Shown here piece after piece: positions 1-8,470 of a stretch of DNA of 64,000 nucleotides. The notes below the pieces were generated by a model. That model ran no database searches, was not told where the DNA came from, and saw nothing but the letters and a program-made list of their open reading frames with translations. Made by a program: the position numbers and the translations under genes. The stretch lies in the NCBI RefSeq assembly GCF_001642805.2, contig NZ_CP016948.1:3410001-3474000 (forward strand), in the 5' to 3' direction. Positions within the stretch are counted from its first letter, which is position 1. Each line of letters starts with the position of its first letter. Origin of the DNA: Serratia surfactantfaciens (lineage in GTDB: Bacteria; Pseudomonadota; Gammaproteobacteria; Enterobacterales; Enterobacteriaceae).

Positions 1-1291
1 GTTCGATAGAGCCGTGGATCAGGCGCTTGCCGGCGTTGCCTTTCATCATCGCCGCGGCGGTTTCGGTAGAGGCCACGATGCCGTAGTGCGGCGAGGTGGT
101 AGTGTGCATCATGTAGGCTTCGTTGAAGGTCTCTTCGTTGATGTCGCCCTTCACGTGGATCATCGACGCCTGCGAGAAAGCCGCCAACAGTTTGTGGGTG
201 GACTGGGTTTCATAGATCACCTTGCCCTCCACGCGGCCGCCGCTCATGCCGCACTTGCCTTTATAGATCGGGTGGAAATTGGTGTAAGGCACCCAGGCGG
301 AGTCGAAGTGGATAGATTTCACGTCCAGGGTGTTCTTGATAAAGTCGGTGTTGTACAGCAAGCCGTCATAGGTGGAGTTGGTGATCACCGCGTGCACCGG
401 CCAGGTGGCGTTCGGGGTGTCCTTCACGCGTTTGGCGATGGTGGCGCGCTGGAACTCGCTCTGCGGAATGCCGCCGAGGATGCCGTAAGCGTTGCGGGTC
501 GGGCGGAAGTAGATCGGCGTAATGTCACTCATCATCATCAGGTGAGTCAGCGACTTGTGGCAGTTACGGTCAATCAGCACCGTGCTGCCCGCCGGCGCCG
601 AATACATGCCGACGATCTTGTTGGCGGTTGAGGTGCCGTTGGTGACCATGTAGCTGCGTTCGGCGTTGAACACGCGAGAAATATACTCTTCCGCCTCTTT
701 GTGCGGGCCGGAGTGATCCAGCAGCGATCCCAGCTCGGACACCGAAATCGAGATATCCGACTTCATGGTATTCGGGCCGAAGAAATCGTAGAACAGGCTG
801 CCGACCGGGCTTTTCTGGAACGCGGTGCCGCCCATGTGGCCCGGCGTACAGAAGGTGTACTTGCCTTCGCGCACGTATTTGAACAGCGCCTTGGTCAGCG
901 GCGGCAGGATGGTGTCGATATATTCGTCGGTATTCTGTTTGATCTTGGCGGCGATGTCGGTTGCCGCGCCGAGCGCATATTCGAAGAAGCGCACCTGCAT
1001 GCGCAGATCGTTCAGGCTGACGTCCAGCGTGGAATAGGTGTTGGCGAACGCGTACAGCGGCATGTACTCGTTCAGTTGGCTGATCTCTTCGCACAGCTCC
1101 AGGTTGTATTTGTCCCAGTCGAAGATCACCCCACACAAGCGGGCATTGTTCTCGATCAGTTTCAGCAAGTCTTCGCGATCGTTAGGGTAAACGATGCGGA
1201 AATCCAGACTTTCCAGCGCCTGATGCAGTTCACGGATAGGCTCTTCTTTGAAGTAGACACCCATGTGATTCATGATGGCGATAACGTTCAT
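1..1291 (-). CDS. cadA: Inducible lysine decarboxylase CadA (LdcI), N-terminal part
   Basis: PLP-dependent decarboxylase that turns lysine into cadaverine and CO2, consuming a cytoplasmic proton during acid stress. About 430 N-terminal residues are present out of the roughly 715 usual for the family; the rest lies beyond the left edge. The protein begins MNVIAIMNHMGVYFKEEPIR and is near-identical to E. coli CadA throughout. The wing domain, the core glycine-rich stretch (TNGTSTANKIVG) and the PLP-lysine motif STHKLLAAFSQAS are all visible. The start is the ATG at 1291 behind AGGAGA; an in-frame ATG two codons earlier (1297) is less likely because it sits too close to the ribosome binding site. 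It follows cadB by 95 bp on the same strand, the usual cadBA arrangement. A second decarboxylase gene, ldcC, lies 4 kb away. Confidence 0.96.
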   Translation of the reverse strand, partial: MNVIAIMNHMGVYFKEEPIRELHQALESLDFRIVYPNDREDLLKLIENNARLCGVIFDWDKYNLELCEEISQLNEYMPLYAFANTYSTLDVSLNDLRMQVRFFEYALGAATDIAAKIKQNTDEYIDTILPPLTKALFKYVREGKYTFCTPGHMGGTAFQKSPVGSLFYDFFGPNTMKSDISISVSELGSLLDHSGPHKEAEEYISRVFNAERSYMVTNGTSTANKIVGMYSAPAGSTVLIDRNCHKSLTHLMMMSDITPIYFRPTRNAYGILGGIPQSEFQRATIAKRVKDTPNATWPVHAVITNSTYDGLLYNTDFIKNTLDVKSIHFDSAWVPYTNFHPIYKGKCGMSGGRVEGKVIYETQSTHKLLAAFSQASMIHVKGDINEETFNEAYMMHTTTSPHYGIVASTETAAAMMKGNAGKRLIHGSIE

Positions 1292-1313
1292 ATACATTTC
1301 TCCTGGCAAAGCA

Positions 1314-1356
1314 AGCCCCTTCCCGTCGCGGCTGACAGGTCGGAAAGAAAGGGGCT
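1314..1356 (-). other. Stem-loop between cadB and cadA
   Basis: An 8-bp inverted repeat (AGCCCCTT at 1314-1321, AAGGGGCT at 1349-1356) with a 27-nt loop fills much of the 95-bp gap between cadB and cadA. No uridine run follows on the minus strand, so it is more likely an RNA-stability or processing element, or a partial attenuator, than a full terminator. The role is inferred from position only. Confidence 0.4.
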
Positions 1357-1386
1357 GGGTAAATTCAGTCGGTCAGCGGACGCGAA

Positions 1387-2730
1387 TCAGTGCGCTTTGG
1401 CCGTGGTGTTTTCATCGACCGCCGCTGCGCTGGCAGCCTGGCGGGTATTCATTTTCCGGGCGTAGAACATCAGGATAATCAGGCTGATGATAAAGGTGCC
1501 GGACAGTTCGAAAGAGTTGGCGCCCATCAGCGCGATGAAGCAGAAGCCGCAGCCGCACACTGAAGCGATCAGGCTCAGCAGGTTGCGTACGTTGACCCCT
1601 TCAAAGCGGATCAGGTCTACGCAGGAGTAGAAGTAAGGCAGCATGGTCAGCAGCACCGCGATACCGGTCAGCTCGCCGAACAGGTCGGACGCTTTGCCGC
1701 CGGCGGAGCTCATCAGGGTGATCAGCACCATCAGCGCGGTCATTTTGCAACCGGCCAGCAGCAGGCCTTTCTTCGGAATGCCGTTTTTATCCAGCTCGCC
1801 GTACACTTTCGGGAAATTGCCGTCGTTGGCGGCGCGTACCCCGGCCTGGCCGACCAGCATCATCCACGAACCGAGCGAGGTCAGGCAGGCGAAGGCGGTG
1901 AAGGCAGAAACCATCGGCGCCGCCCAGTTACCCATAATCGCCGAGGCGCTGATGGCGAACGGCGCGCCGCTGGCGGCCATTTCAGACGCCGGGAACATGC
2001 CGCTGATCACCTGGGTGGCGGCGATATAGATGATGCCCGCCAGACCGGTGCCGAGCATGGTCGCCAGCGGTACGGTGCGTTTCGGGTTTTTCACCATGCC
2101 GGTGCTGACCGCCGCGGATTCCACGCCGATGAACGCCCACAGGCACAGCAGGATACTTTTGATGACCGCATGGCTGTCGGTGGTGCCGGAGGTGTTCCAG
2201 TTAGCCTGGTAGGTAGCGGCGTCAAACCAGTGCCAGCCGATGGTGGCGGTCACGATCACCGGGATCAGCACCAACACCAGGCCCAGGGTGGTCAAACGGC
2301 TGACCCAGGTCCCGCCCAGCATGTTCACGAAGGTGAAGATCCACACGATGGCGATACAGGCAATACCGGCGGGCACCGGGTTGTTCAGCGCCGGGAAGAA
2401 GGTGGAGAGATAAGAAACGGCGGTAATGCCGATGGCCAGGTTACCGATCCAGTTGGCATGGTAATAAAGCACGCCGGTCTGGAAACCGAAGGCCGGAGAA
2501 ATTTCACCGGCATAGGCGATAGGGCCGCCCTGCTGCGGGTTTTTGGTGGCGAGGCGGGCATACACATAGGCCAACGACATCGCCCCGATAATCGAGATCA
2601 CCCATCCCCAGATGGCGATGGATCCGAGACTCGCCAGGTTGGCGGGCAATAAGGCAATCCCGCTCCCCATCATATTACCGGCGACGACGCCGGTGCAGGC
2701 AATAAGCCCTATTTTCTTGGGTGAAGCCAT
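1387..2730 (-). CDS. cadB: Lysine/cadaverine antiporter CadB
   Basis: Inner-membrane antiporter of the APC basic amino acid family. It imports lysine and exports cadaverine made by CadA, so the pair removes protons from the cell. The 447-residue product aligns along its whole length with E. coli CadB (444 residues). It has about 12 hydrophobic segments, starting with GLIACTGVVAGNMMGSGIAL, and the APC motif around PQQGGPIAYAGE. I chose the ATG at 2730 (MASPKKIG) because AGGAGA lies 8 nt upstream and it matches the E. coli start; a longer open frame exists to 2769. It lies between cadC and cadA on the same strand. Acid and lysine induction through CadC is expected from family knowledge. Confidence 0.97.
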   Translation of the reverse strand: MASPKKIGLIACTGVVAGNMMGSGIALLPANLASLGSIAIWGWVISIIGAMSLAYVYARLATKNPQQGGPIAYAGEISPAFGFQTGVLYYHANWIGNLAIGITAVSYLSTFFPALNNPVPAGIACIAIVWIFTFVNMLGGTWVSRLTTLGLVLVLIPVIVTATIGWHWFDAATYQANWNTSGTTDSHAVIKSILLCLWAFIGVESAAVSTGMVKNPKRTVPLATMLGTGLAGIIYIAATQVISGMFPASEMAASGAPFAISASAIMGNWAAPMVSAFTAFACLTSLGSWMMLVGQAGVRAANDGNFPKVYGELDKNGIPKKGLLLAGCKMTALMVLITLMSSAGGKASDLFGELTGIAVLLTMLPYFYSCVDLIRFEGVNVRNLLSLIASVCGCGFCFIALMGANSFELSGTFIISLIILMFYARKMNTRQAASAAAVDENTTAKAH

Positions 2731-3099
2731 GGTCAGTTTCTCCTGATTTACGTTTCTTATAAGCCACACCCATAAATAAAATATTTTAATGAGCCGGCTT
2801 GATAGTCAGGATGCTAACCATCGACGGGAATAAAGTCCTAAAGATAAAGTGAGATTACGCTCATGATCATACAAATGATAATTTGAGGTTTTTCATTAAC
2901 ACATCAAGATAAAAATGTAAGCTAAAGAAAAGATAAACATCATTTCAAAACAATAAGATGCAAAGGTTAAAAACGAATAACAAACGGCAAAAAAGAGATA
3001 ATATCGCGCAGCAAAATAATACATTCATGCAACATGCCTTCACCAATAAATAACGCCGCCATGATCCCCAAAGAATAATGGCGGCGTGATATCGGTTAA
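2731..3099 (-). promoter_or_regulatory. cadBA control region (AT-rich)
   Basis: This 369-bp gap between cadC and cadB is strikingly AT-rich against its GC-rich surroundings, with many A and T runs. In E. coli the equivalent region holds two CadC binding sites and is silenced by H-NS, and the base composition here fits that. I could not assign exact CadC boxes. A TATAAG-like hexamer near 2750 is too close to the start to be sure of as a promoter. No gene is visible. Confidence 0.5.
3054..3086 (-). terminator. Probable cadC terminator
   Basis: A perfect 9-bp inverted repeat (CGCCGCCAT at 3054-3062, ATGGCGGCG at 3078-3086) lies 14 bp past the cadC stop on the minus strand. It is followed on that strand by the T-rich TTATTTATTGG. 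This separates cadC transcription from cadBA. Confidence 0.6.
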
Positions 3100-4656
3100 T
3101 TATTGGCGCTGATAGTTATTTAAATAAGGCACGACGTTGGTCAATGACGTCTGGAATACGCCGTTGGTAATCCAATGCAATGTATCTTCGCCGGGACGCA
3201 GGTTGAAGGCAGTGATATAAGAGTCCGCCGCCAAATGGTTCTGCCCCTGCATTTCATACACCTTGCCCAACAGCACATAGTTCAGCCACGACATTTGCAG
3301 CTCAATCCCCAGATCGATAGCCCGGTGCGCTTCGTCAATGCGCCCCTGCGTCAAGGCATCTACCGCCAGAACCTGCTGCATAATCGGCGTGTTCTTCAAT
3401 TCGGGGAGCGTCGCCAGATGGCTGATATCGGCCCGCAATTGCGCCAATGCCTGGCTGTCGAACGGTTGATAAGAATTGCGCAGCACATCCACCAGCGCTT
3501 TTTCCGCCAGCAGGTAGTGGAAATTCGGCGCGCTTTTAATCAGATCGCTCAACTGAACGCTGGCGCGGGTCAACGAATCGGCGTCGCCGTGGATCAACAA
3601 TTGATGTGCCTGGTAGAAACGCTGCAGCAGCGGTCCGTTGTCGGGCAACAGCTGCGCCAGACGCTGCTCCAGCTGCGGTGGCCAGGGCTGTTTCAGCGCC
3701 GCGGACAGGCTGGAGAGGAAGTCGCTTTGGATCTTCAGCTGGTTATCGGCGGTGATGAAGTAACGCTTGTCCAACATGATCGAACTGTCGGCGTTATCCA
3801 CCAGCCGCACGGACAGGAAACACTGCTGGGCGCGGTAGTGGCGCTGATTAACGAACTCGATATACAGCGACTTACCCGAGTTGCTGGGGCCGGAATAGTT
3901 GTAGTTGGTCTGGTCGTGCACCAGGAAGGTCGAGTAAGTGTTCAACGAATCGGTAATCAGCTCGCTGACGCCCACCACATAAGAGAGCTGCGGCATCCAG
4001 TTGCTGCAGCTCTCGCCGCCCTGAATGCGGATATCGATATCGCGCGGGTTGAGCAGCACCGGCATGCTGGAGACCGGCACGCGCTGCGACAGCGTGGCGA
4101 TGCCGACAAACGCCACGCAGACGCTCAGCGCACTCAGAAACGCCAGCCACACCCAGAACGTCGAGCGGCGATAAAAACGCGGCTTCTTCTCGCCGGGCGC
4201 AGCAGCCGGCGCGCTCATCCGGCGCGGCGGCACATACGGCGTATCCTCTTCATCATCGCTGCCGTCTTCCGGCTCATGCATGATCACCGCGATCTGCGGC
4301 GCCTGAGCCAAAGCGGGCTGCGGCTCCCCTTCTTCACACCAGATCACCGAAGCCGCCAACTTATAACCGCGTTTGGGCACGGTAATAATGTATTCCTGAC
4401 TGTCGCTGTCGCCGTCTTTCAGGTATTTGCGCAGTTCTGAAATGCATTGGGTCACCACGTGGTTGGTGACGATATTGCGCGTCCAGACATTGTCGATCAG
4501 CTCGTCGCGGCTCAGCACCACGTCAGGATGCCGGGCGAAATAGCACAGCATGTCGATCAGGCGCGGTTCCAGCGTTTTTTGGCGGCCGTCGCGGCTGATA
4601 GTGTTGTCGGCAGGGGTAACCAGCCACTCCCCGACGCGAAAAGCAGGCTCTTGCAT
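3100..4656 (-). CDS. cadC: Membrane-bound acid-sensing activator CadC
   Basis: ToxR-like one-component regulator that activates cadBA at low pH when lysine is present. The 518 residues (E. coli 512) show an OmpR/PhoB-type winged-helix domain at about 5-100 (EPRLIDMLCYF...SRDELIDNVW...VPKRGYKL). An acidic, proline-rich linker follows at about 110-160, one membrane helix at about 165-189 (FWVWLAFLSALSVCVAFVGIA), and a large periplasmic domain. Two periplasmic cysteines, C217 and C279, correspond to the E. coli disulfide pair involved in pH sensing. The gene lies directly upstream of cadBA in the same orientation, as in E. coli. Lysine repression through the permease LysP is family knowledge and not visible here. 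Confidence 0.96.
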   Translation of the reverse strand: MQEPAFRVGEWLVTPADNTISRDGRQKTLEPRLIDMLCYFARHPDVVLSRDELIDNVWTRNIVTNHVVTQCISELRKYLKDGDSDSQEYIITVPKRGYKLAASVIWCEEGEPQPALAQAPQIAVIMHEPEDGSDDEEDTPYVPPRRMSAPAAAPGEKKPRFYRRSTFWVWLAFLSALSVCVAFVGIATLSQRVPVSSMPVLLNPRDIDIRIQGGESCSNWMPQLSYVVGVSELITDSLNTYSTFLVHDQTNYNYSGPSNSGKSLYIEFVNQRHYRAQQCFLSVRLVDNADSSIMLDKRYFITADNQLKIQSDFLSSLSAALKQPWPPQLEQRLAQLLPDNGPLLQRFYQAHQLLIHGDADSLTRASVQLSDLIKSAPNFHYLLAEKALVDVLRNSYQPFDSQALAQLRADISHLATLPELKNTPIMQQVLAVDALTQGRIDEAHRAIDLGIELQMSWLNYVLLGKVYEMQGQNHLAADSYITAFNLRPGEDTLHWITNGVFQTSLTNVVPYLNNYQRQ

Positions 4657-4745
4657 GGCGGAAATAACTCTGTAGGCATGTAGGGCAAGGGCGCGATCAT
4701 AGCATAACCGCCCCCGGCTGTGGCCGCCGGGAGGCGATTAAGCCG

Positions 4746-5135
4746 TTAACTCTCGTATAATTCTAACGGTAAACCATCGGGATCGCTGAAAAAGGTAAAG
4801 CGAGATTGGGTGTAAGGATCGACGCGCAGCGGTTCACAAGCGACGCCGGCCGCCTGCAGATGGGCGATGGCCTGCTCGATATCGTCGACGCTGAACGCCA
4901 GATGGCGCAGGCCGCAAGCCTCCGGGCGGCTGACCCTGGCCGGCGGCGAAGGGAAAGAAAACAGCTCGATGGTGTATTGCCCGTTGAGCGCCAGATCCGC
5001 TTTCCAGGAGTCGCGCTCCGCACGGTAGACTTCGCTCAGCAGGGTAAACCCGAGAATGTCGCAGTAAAAACGCTTGCTGGCGGCGTAGTCCGCGCCAATG
5101 ATCGCGATGTGATGCACCTGACGTAACGCCAGCAT
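4746..5135 (-). CDS. yaeR: VOC-family protein YaeR
   Basis: Small metalloenzyme-like protein of the glyoxalase/bleomycin-resistance (VOC) superfamily; its substrate is not established. The 129-residue length equals E. coli YaeR. It starts MLALRQVHHIAIIGADYAAS and contains the paired beta-alpha-beta-beta-beta motifs with likely metal ligands: the HH near the start, the H of LRHLAFSVDD and the final E of LPLELYES. The frame stays open upstream to 5213, but the ATG at 5135 gives the family length. It follows ldcC with about 107 bp between them, the E. coli order accA-ldcC-yaeR. Confidence 0.9.
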   Translation of the reverse strand: MLALRQVHHIAIIGADYAASKRFYCDILGFTLLSEVYRAERDSWKADLALNGQYTIELFSFPSPPARVSRPEACGLRHLAFSVDDIEQAIAHLQAAGVACEPLRVDPYTQSRFTFFSDPDGLPLELYES

Positions 5136-5242
5136 AGAAACCCTCTTCTGTTCGTTTTGGTGGGGCACGGTATCCGGCGGCGGCAATGCCGTCAATGAGA
5201 AAGCCCGGCGCATCTTGCCAAACCGCCGGGCGCATTATGCCA

Positions 5243-7387
5243 TTATGGCTGCGGCGCTTTCAGCACCTTCACCAGATAACGCCCGTCTTCCGTCAGTTTG
5301 GCACCGTGGATGTCGGTTTCAAAGCCGGGGTAACGCTCGCCGATCGAACACAGCATCAGCAGGAAATCGAGTACCGCCCTGCTCTCTTCGGTGATCATTT
5401 CCCCCGGCATCACCAGCGGCACGCCCGGCGGATAAGGCAGGATCATATTGGCCGCCACCTTGCCCACCAACTGATCCAGCTCGCAAGTTTCCACATTGCC
5501 GCGCACCTGCTCCTGGAACATCTGGTGCGGCGTCAGCTTCATTTCCGGCAGCACGTCGAACGCCCGCTGCATCAGGCGTGGCAGATCGTGTTGGCAGATC
5601 AGGCGATGGATGCCGGCGGCCAGATCCTGAATGCGCATATGGCGATAAAAATCCGGATCTTCGGCATACAGATCCGGCAGCATGTTCTTCACCCGCAGGT
5701 TGAGATCGTAGGCGCGCTTGAAATCGGTCAGCCCGCGCAGCAGGCTCATCGCCTTGGTTTTATCGATGCCGATGCTGAACAGGAACAGCAGGTTGTAAGG
5801 CCCGGTCTTCTCCACCACGATGCCGCGCTCGTCGAGGTACTTCGCCACCAGCGCCGCCGGGATCCCCTCCTCCTCCAGCGCGCCCAGCTCGTTCATGCCC
5901 GGCGTGAGGATCGTCACCTTGATCGGATCAAGATACATATGATCGCGATCGGTCTGGCCGAAACCGTGCCAGTTGTCGTCGGGATCCAGCGGCCAGCACT
6001 GCGCCTCATCGATCTCTTCCGGCTGCCAGATATCGAAGAACCAGCTGTCGCTCTCCTCGCGCAGCCGCTGTACTTCACGGCGGAAATGCAACGCGCGCTC
6101 CACCGAACGGTTGATCAAACGCCGCCCCGGGTTGCCGCGCAGCATGGCGGCAGCGGTCTCCATCGACGCCACGATGCCGTAGTGCGGCGAAGTGGTGGTG
6201 TGCATCATGTAGGCTTCGTTGAAAGTGCTTTCGTTGTAGTCGCCCTTGATATGAATCATCGAAGCCTGCGAGAAGGCCGCCAGCAGCTTGTGCGTCGACT
6301 GGGTTTCGTAAATCACCTTACCGGGCACCCGCTCGCCGCTCATGCCGCTTTTGCCGTCGTAAATCGGGTGGAAGTTGGTGTAAGGCACCCAAGCGGAATC
6401 GAAGTGGATCGACGGCACCTCCAGCGTCTGCTTGATGTAGTCGGTGTTGTACAGCAGGCCGTCATAGGTGGAATTGGTGATCACCGCGTGTACCGGCCAG
6501 GTGGCGTTCTGGGTCTCCTGCACCCGGGCGGCGATGCTGGCGCGGGTGAACTCGCGCTGCGGAATACCGCCGAGGATGCCGTAGGCGTTGCGCAGCGGGC
6601 GCAGGTAGATCGGCACGATATCGCTCATCATCAGCAGGTGGCACAGCGATTTGTGGCAGTTACGGTCGATCAGCACCGTGCTGCCCGCCGGCGCCGAATA
6701 CATGCCGACGATCTTGTTGGCGGTGGAGGTGCCGTTGGTGACCAGATAGCTCTGCTCGGCGTTGAAGGTGCGCGCGATATACTCTTCGGCCTCGAGGTGC
6801 GGGCCGGTGTGATCCAGCAGCGAGCCGAGCTCGGTGACCGAAATCGAAATGTCGGCCTTCAGGGTATTGGCGCCGAAGAAGTCATAGAACAGGCAGCCCA
6901 CTGGGCTTTTCTGGAACGCGGTGCCGGCCATGTGGCCCGGCGTGCAGAACGTGTACTTGCCTTCGCGCACGTAGTTGAACAGCGCCTTGGTCAGCGGCGG
7001 CGTAATGGTGTCGATGTATTCCGCCGTGTACTGCTGGATGCGCTGCGCGATATCGTCCGCCGCATTCAGACCGTACTCGAAGAAATAGAGCACCATGCGC
7101 ATTTCATGCAGGCTGACGTCGAAGGTGGAGTGGGTATTGATAAAGGCGTACAGCGGCAGGTATTCGTTCAGCTCGTTGATCTCGCTGCACAGCTCCAGGC
7201 TGTAGTCGTCCCAGTCGAAGATCACCCCGCAGATGCGGGCGTTGGCTTCGATCAGTTTCAGCAGGTCACCGCTGTTTTTAGGATACACCAGCTGGAATCC
7301 CATGGCGGCCAGCGCAGCGTGGAGCTCGCGAATCGGCTCATCTTTGTAGTAGACGCCCGTCGGGCCCATGATGGCGATGATATTCAT
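5243..7387 (-). CDS. ldcC: Constitutive lysine decarboxylase LdcC
   Basis: Second PLP-dependent lysine decarboxylase, producing cadaverine and CO2. The 714 residues match E. coli LdcC (713) end to end. The N-terminal wing domain starts MNIIAIMGPTGVYYKDEP, the PLP-lysine motif STHKLLAAFSQAS is intact, and the C-terminal domain is complete (LPYPPGVPLVMPGEMITEES). It is clearly paralogous to CadA at 1-1291, with long identical stretches. It lies between accA and yaeR, the conserved LdcC location, and is separated from accA by a terminator. It has no adjacent transporter of its own, which fits a housekeeping role distinct from the acid-induced cad operon. Confidence 0.95.
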   Translation of the reverse strand: MNIIAIMGPTGVYYKDEPIRELHAALAAMGFQLVYPKNSGDLLKLIEANARICGVIFDWDDYSLELCSEINELNEYLPLYAFINTHSTFDVSLHEMRMVLYFFEYGLNAADDIAQRIQQYTAEYIDTITPPLTKALFNYVREGKYTFCTPGHMAGTAFQKSPVGCLFYDFFGANTLKADISISVTELGSLLDHTGPHLEAEEYIARTFNAEQSYLVTNGTSTANKIVGMYSAPAGSTVLIDRNCHKSLCHLLMMSDIVPIYLRPLRNAYGILGGIPQREFTRASIAARVQETQNATWPVHAVITNSTYDGLLYNTDYIKQTLEVPSIHFDSAWVPYTNFHPIYDGKSGMSGERVPGKVIYETQSTHKLLAAFSQASMIHIKGDYNESTFNEAYMMHTTTSPHYGIVASMETAAAMLRGNPGRRLINRSVERALHFRREVQRLREESDSWFFDIWQPEEIDEAQCWPLDPDDNWHGFGQTDRDHMYLDPIKVTILTPGMNELGALEEEGIPAALVAKYLDERGIVVEKTGPYNLLFLFSIGIDKTKAMSLLRGLTDFKRAYDLNLRVKNMLPDLYAEDPDFYRHMRIQDLAAGIHRLICQHDLPRLMQRAFDVLPEMKLTPHQMFQEQVRGNVETCELDQLVGKVAANMILPYPPGVPLVMPGEMITEESRAVLDFLLMLCSIGERYPGFETDIHGAKLTEDGRYLVKVLKAPQP

Positions 7388-7452
7388 CGGCAGCTCCTGT
7401 CAGTTAACGGCCAAGTCTCTATAACACCACGAAAATCCGGCGGTGTGTAGCC

Positions 7453-7480
7453 AAAAAAAAACCGCCCGAAGGCGGTTTCT
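7453..7480 (-). terminator. accA terminator
   Basis: The hairpin ACCGCCC-GAA-GGCGGT is followed on the minus strand by nine uridines. It lies 19 bp past the accA stop and before ldcC, so it is a strong intrinsic terminator for the dnaE-accA transcript. Confidence 0.88.
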
Positions 7481-7498
7481 TGCAGCGAACAACAGAAC

Positions 7499-8458
7499 TC
7501 AGCAATAGCCGTAGTTCATCAGACGCTGATAGCGACGGTTGAGCAACTCTTCGTCGTTCAGACCGTCCAGATCTTTCAGGTCGGCCAACAGCTGCGCTTT
7601 CAGCGCGGCCGCCATCGCCGGCACGTCGCGGTGCGCGGAACCCAGCGGCTCCGGGATCACCGAGTCGATCAACTTCAGTTCTTTCAGACGCGGCGCAGTG
7701 ATGCCCATCGCTTCTGCGGCCAGCGGCGCCTTGTCGGCGCTCTTCCACAGGATGGAGGCGCAGCCTTCCGGCGAAATCACCGAATAGGTGCTGTACTGCA
7801 GCATGTTCACCTTGTCGCCCACGCCGATCGCCAGCGCGCCGCCGGAGCCGCCTTCGCCGATGACGGTGCAGATGACCGGGATGTTCAGGCGCGACATCTC
7901 GCGCAGGTTGCGCGCGATGGCTTCGGACTGGCCACGTTCTTCCGCACCCACGCCCGGATAAGCGCCCGGGGTATCGATAAAGGTAATGAGCGGCATCTTG
8001 AAGCGTGCGGCCATTTCCATCAGGCGCAGCGCCTTACGGTAGCCTTCCGGCGCCGGCATGCCGAAGTTGCGGCGGATCTTCTCTTTGGTTTCGCGGCCTT
8101 TCTGGTGCCCGATGATCATCACCGGGCGGCCATCCAGGCGCGCAATGCCGCCGACGATCGCTTTGTCGTCGGCGTAAGCGCGATCGCCCGCCAACTCTTC
8201 GAAGTCGGTAAAGATGTGTTTGATATAATCCAGGGTATAAGGACGGCGCGGGTGGCGTGCCAATTGGGCAATCTGCCAAGCCCCAAGATCGGCAAAAATC
8301 TTGCGCGTCAGCTCAACGCTCTTTTCACGCAGGCGCTGAACCTCTTCGTCCAGATTAATATCTAATTTTTCGTCTTGACGGCTGACTGCAGTCAGCGAGT
8401 CAATTTTCGCTTCCAGCTCTGCAATCGGCTGTTCAAAATCAAGAAAATTCAGACTCAT
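7499..8458 (-). CDS. accA: Acetyl-CoA carboxylase carboxyltransferase alpha subunit
   Basis: Alpha subunit of the carboxyltransferase half of acetyl-CoA carboxylase, which makes malonyl-CoA for fatty acid synthesis together with AccD. The 319 residues equal E. coli AccA. Visible blocks include the coiled N-terminus ([20 protein letters not shown]), the crotonase-like core ([26 protein letters not shown]) and the oxyanion/CoA-binding stretch [16 protein letters not shown]. It starts 12 bp after dnaE on the same strand, the conserved dnaE-accA pair, and ends at a strong terminator. Confidence 0.97.
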   Translation of the reverse strand: MSLNFLDFEQPIAELEAKIDSLTAVSRQDEKLDINLDEEVQRLREKSVELTRKIFADLGAWQIAQLARHPRRPYTLDYIKHIFTDFEELAGDRAYADDKAIVGGIARLDGRPVMIIGHQKGRETKEKIRRNFGMPAPEGYRKALRLMEMAARFKMPLITFIDTPGAYPGVGAEERGQSEAIARNLREMSRLNIPVICTVIGEGGSGGALAIGVGDKVNMLQYSTYSVISPEGCASILWKSADKAPLAAEAMGITAPRLKELKLIDSVIPEPLGSAHRDVPAMAAALKAQLLADLKDLDGLNDEELLNRRYQRLMNYGYC

Positions 8459-8470
8459 AGCATTCCTATT

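Noticed and set aside
5186..7450. 754-codon open frame on the plus strand opposite ldcC
   Set aside because: It is antisense to a gene with full-length family identity. Its low-complexity H/R/V/Q-rich composition is what GC-rich third positions produce on the opposite strand.
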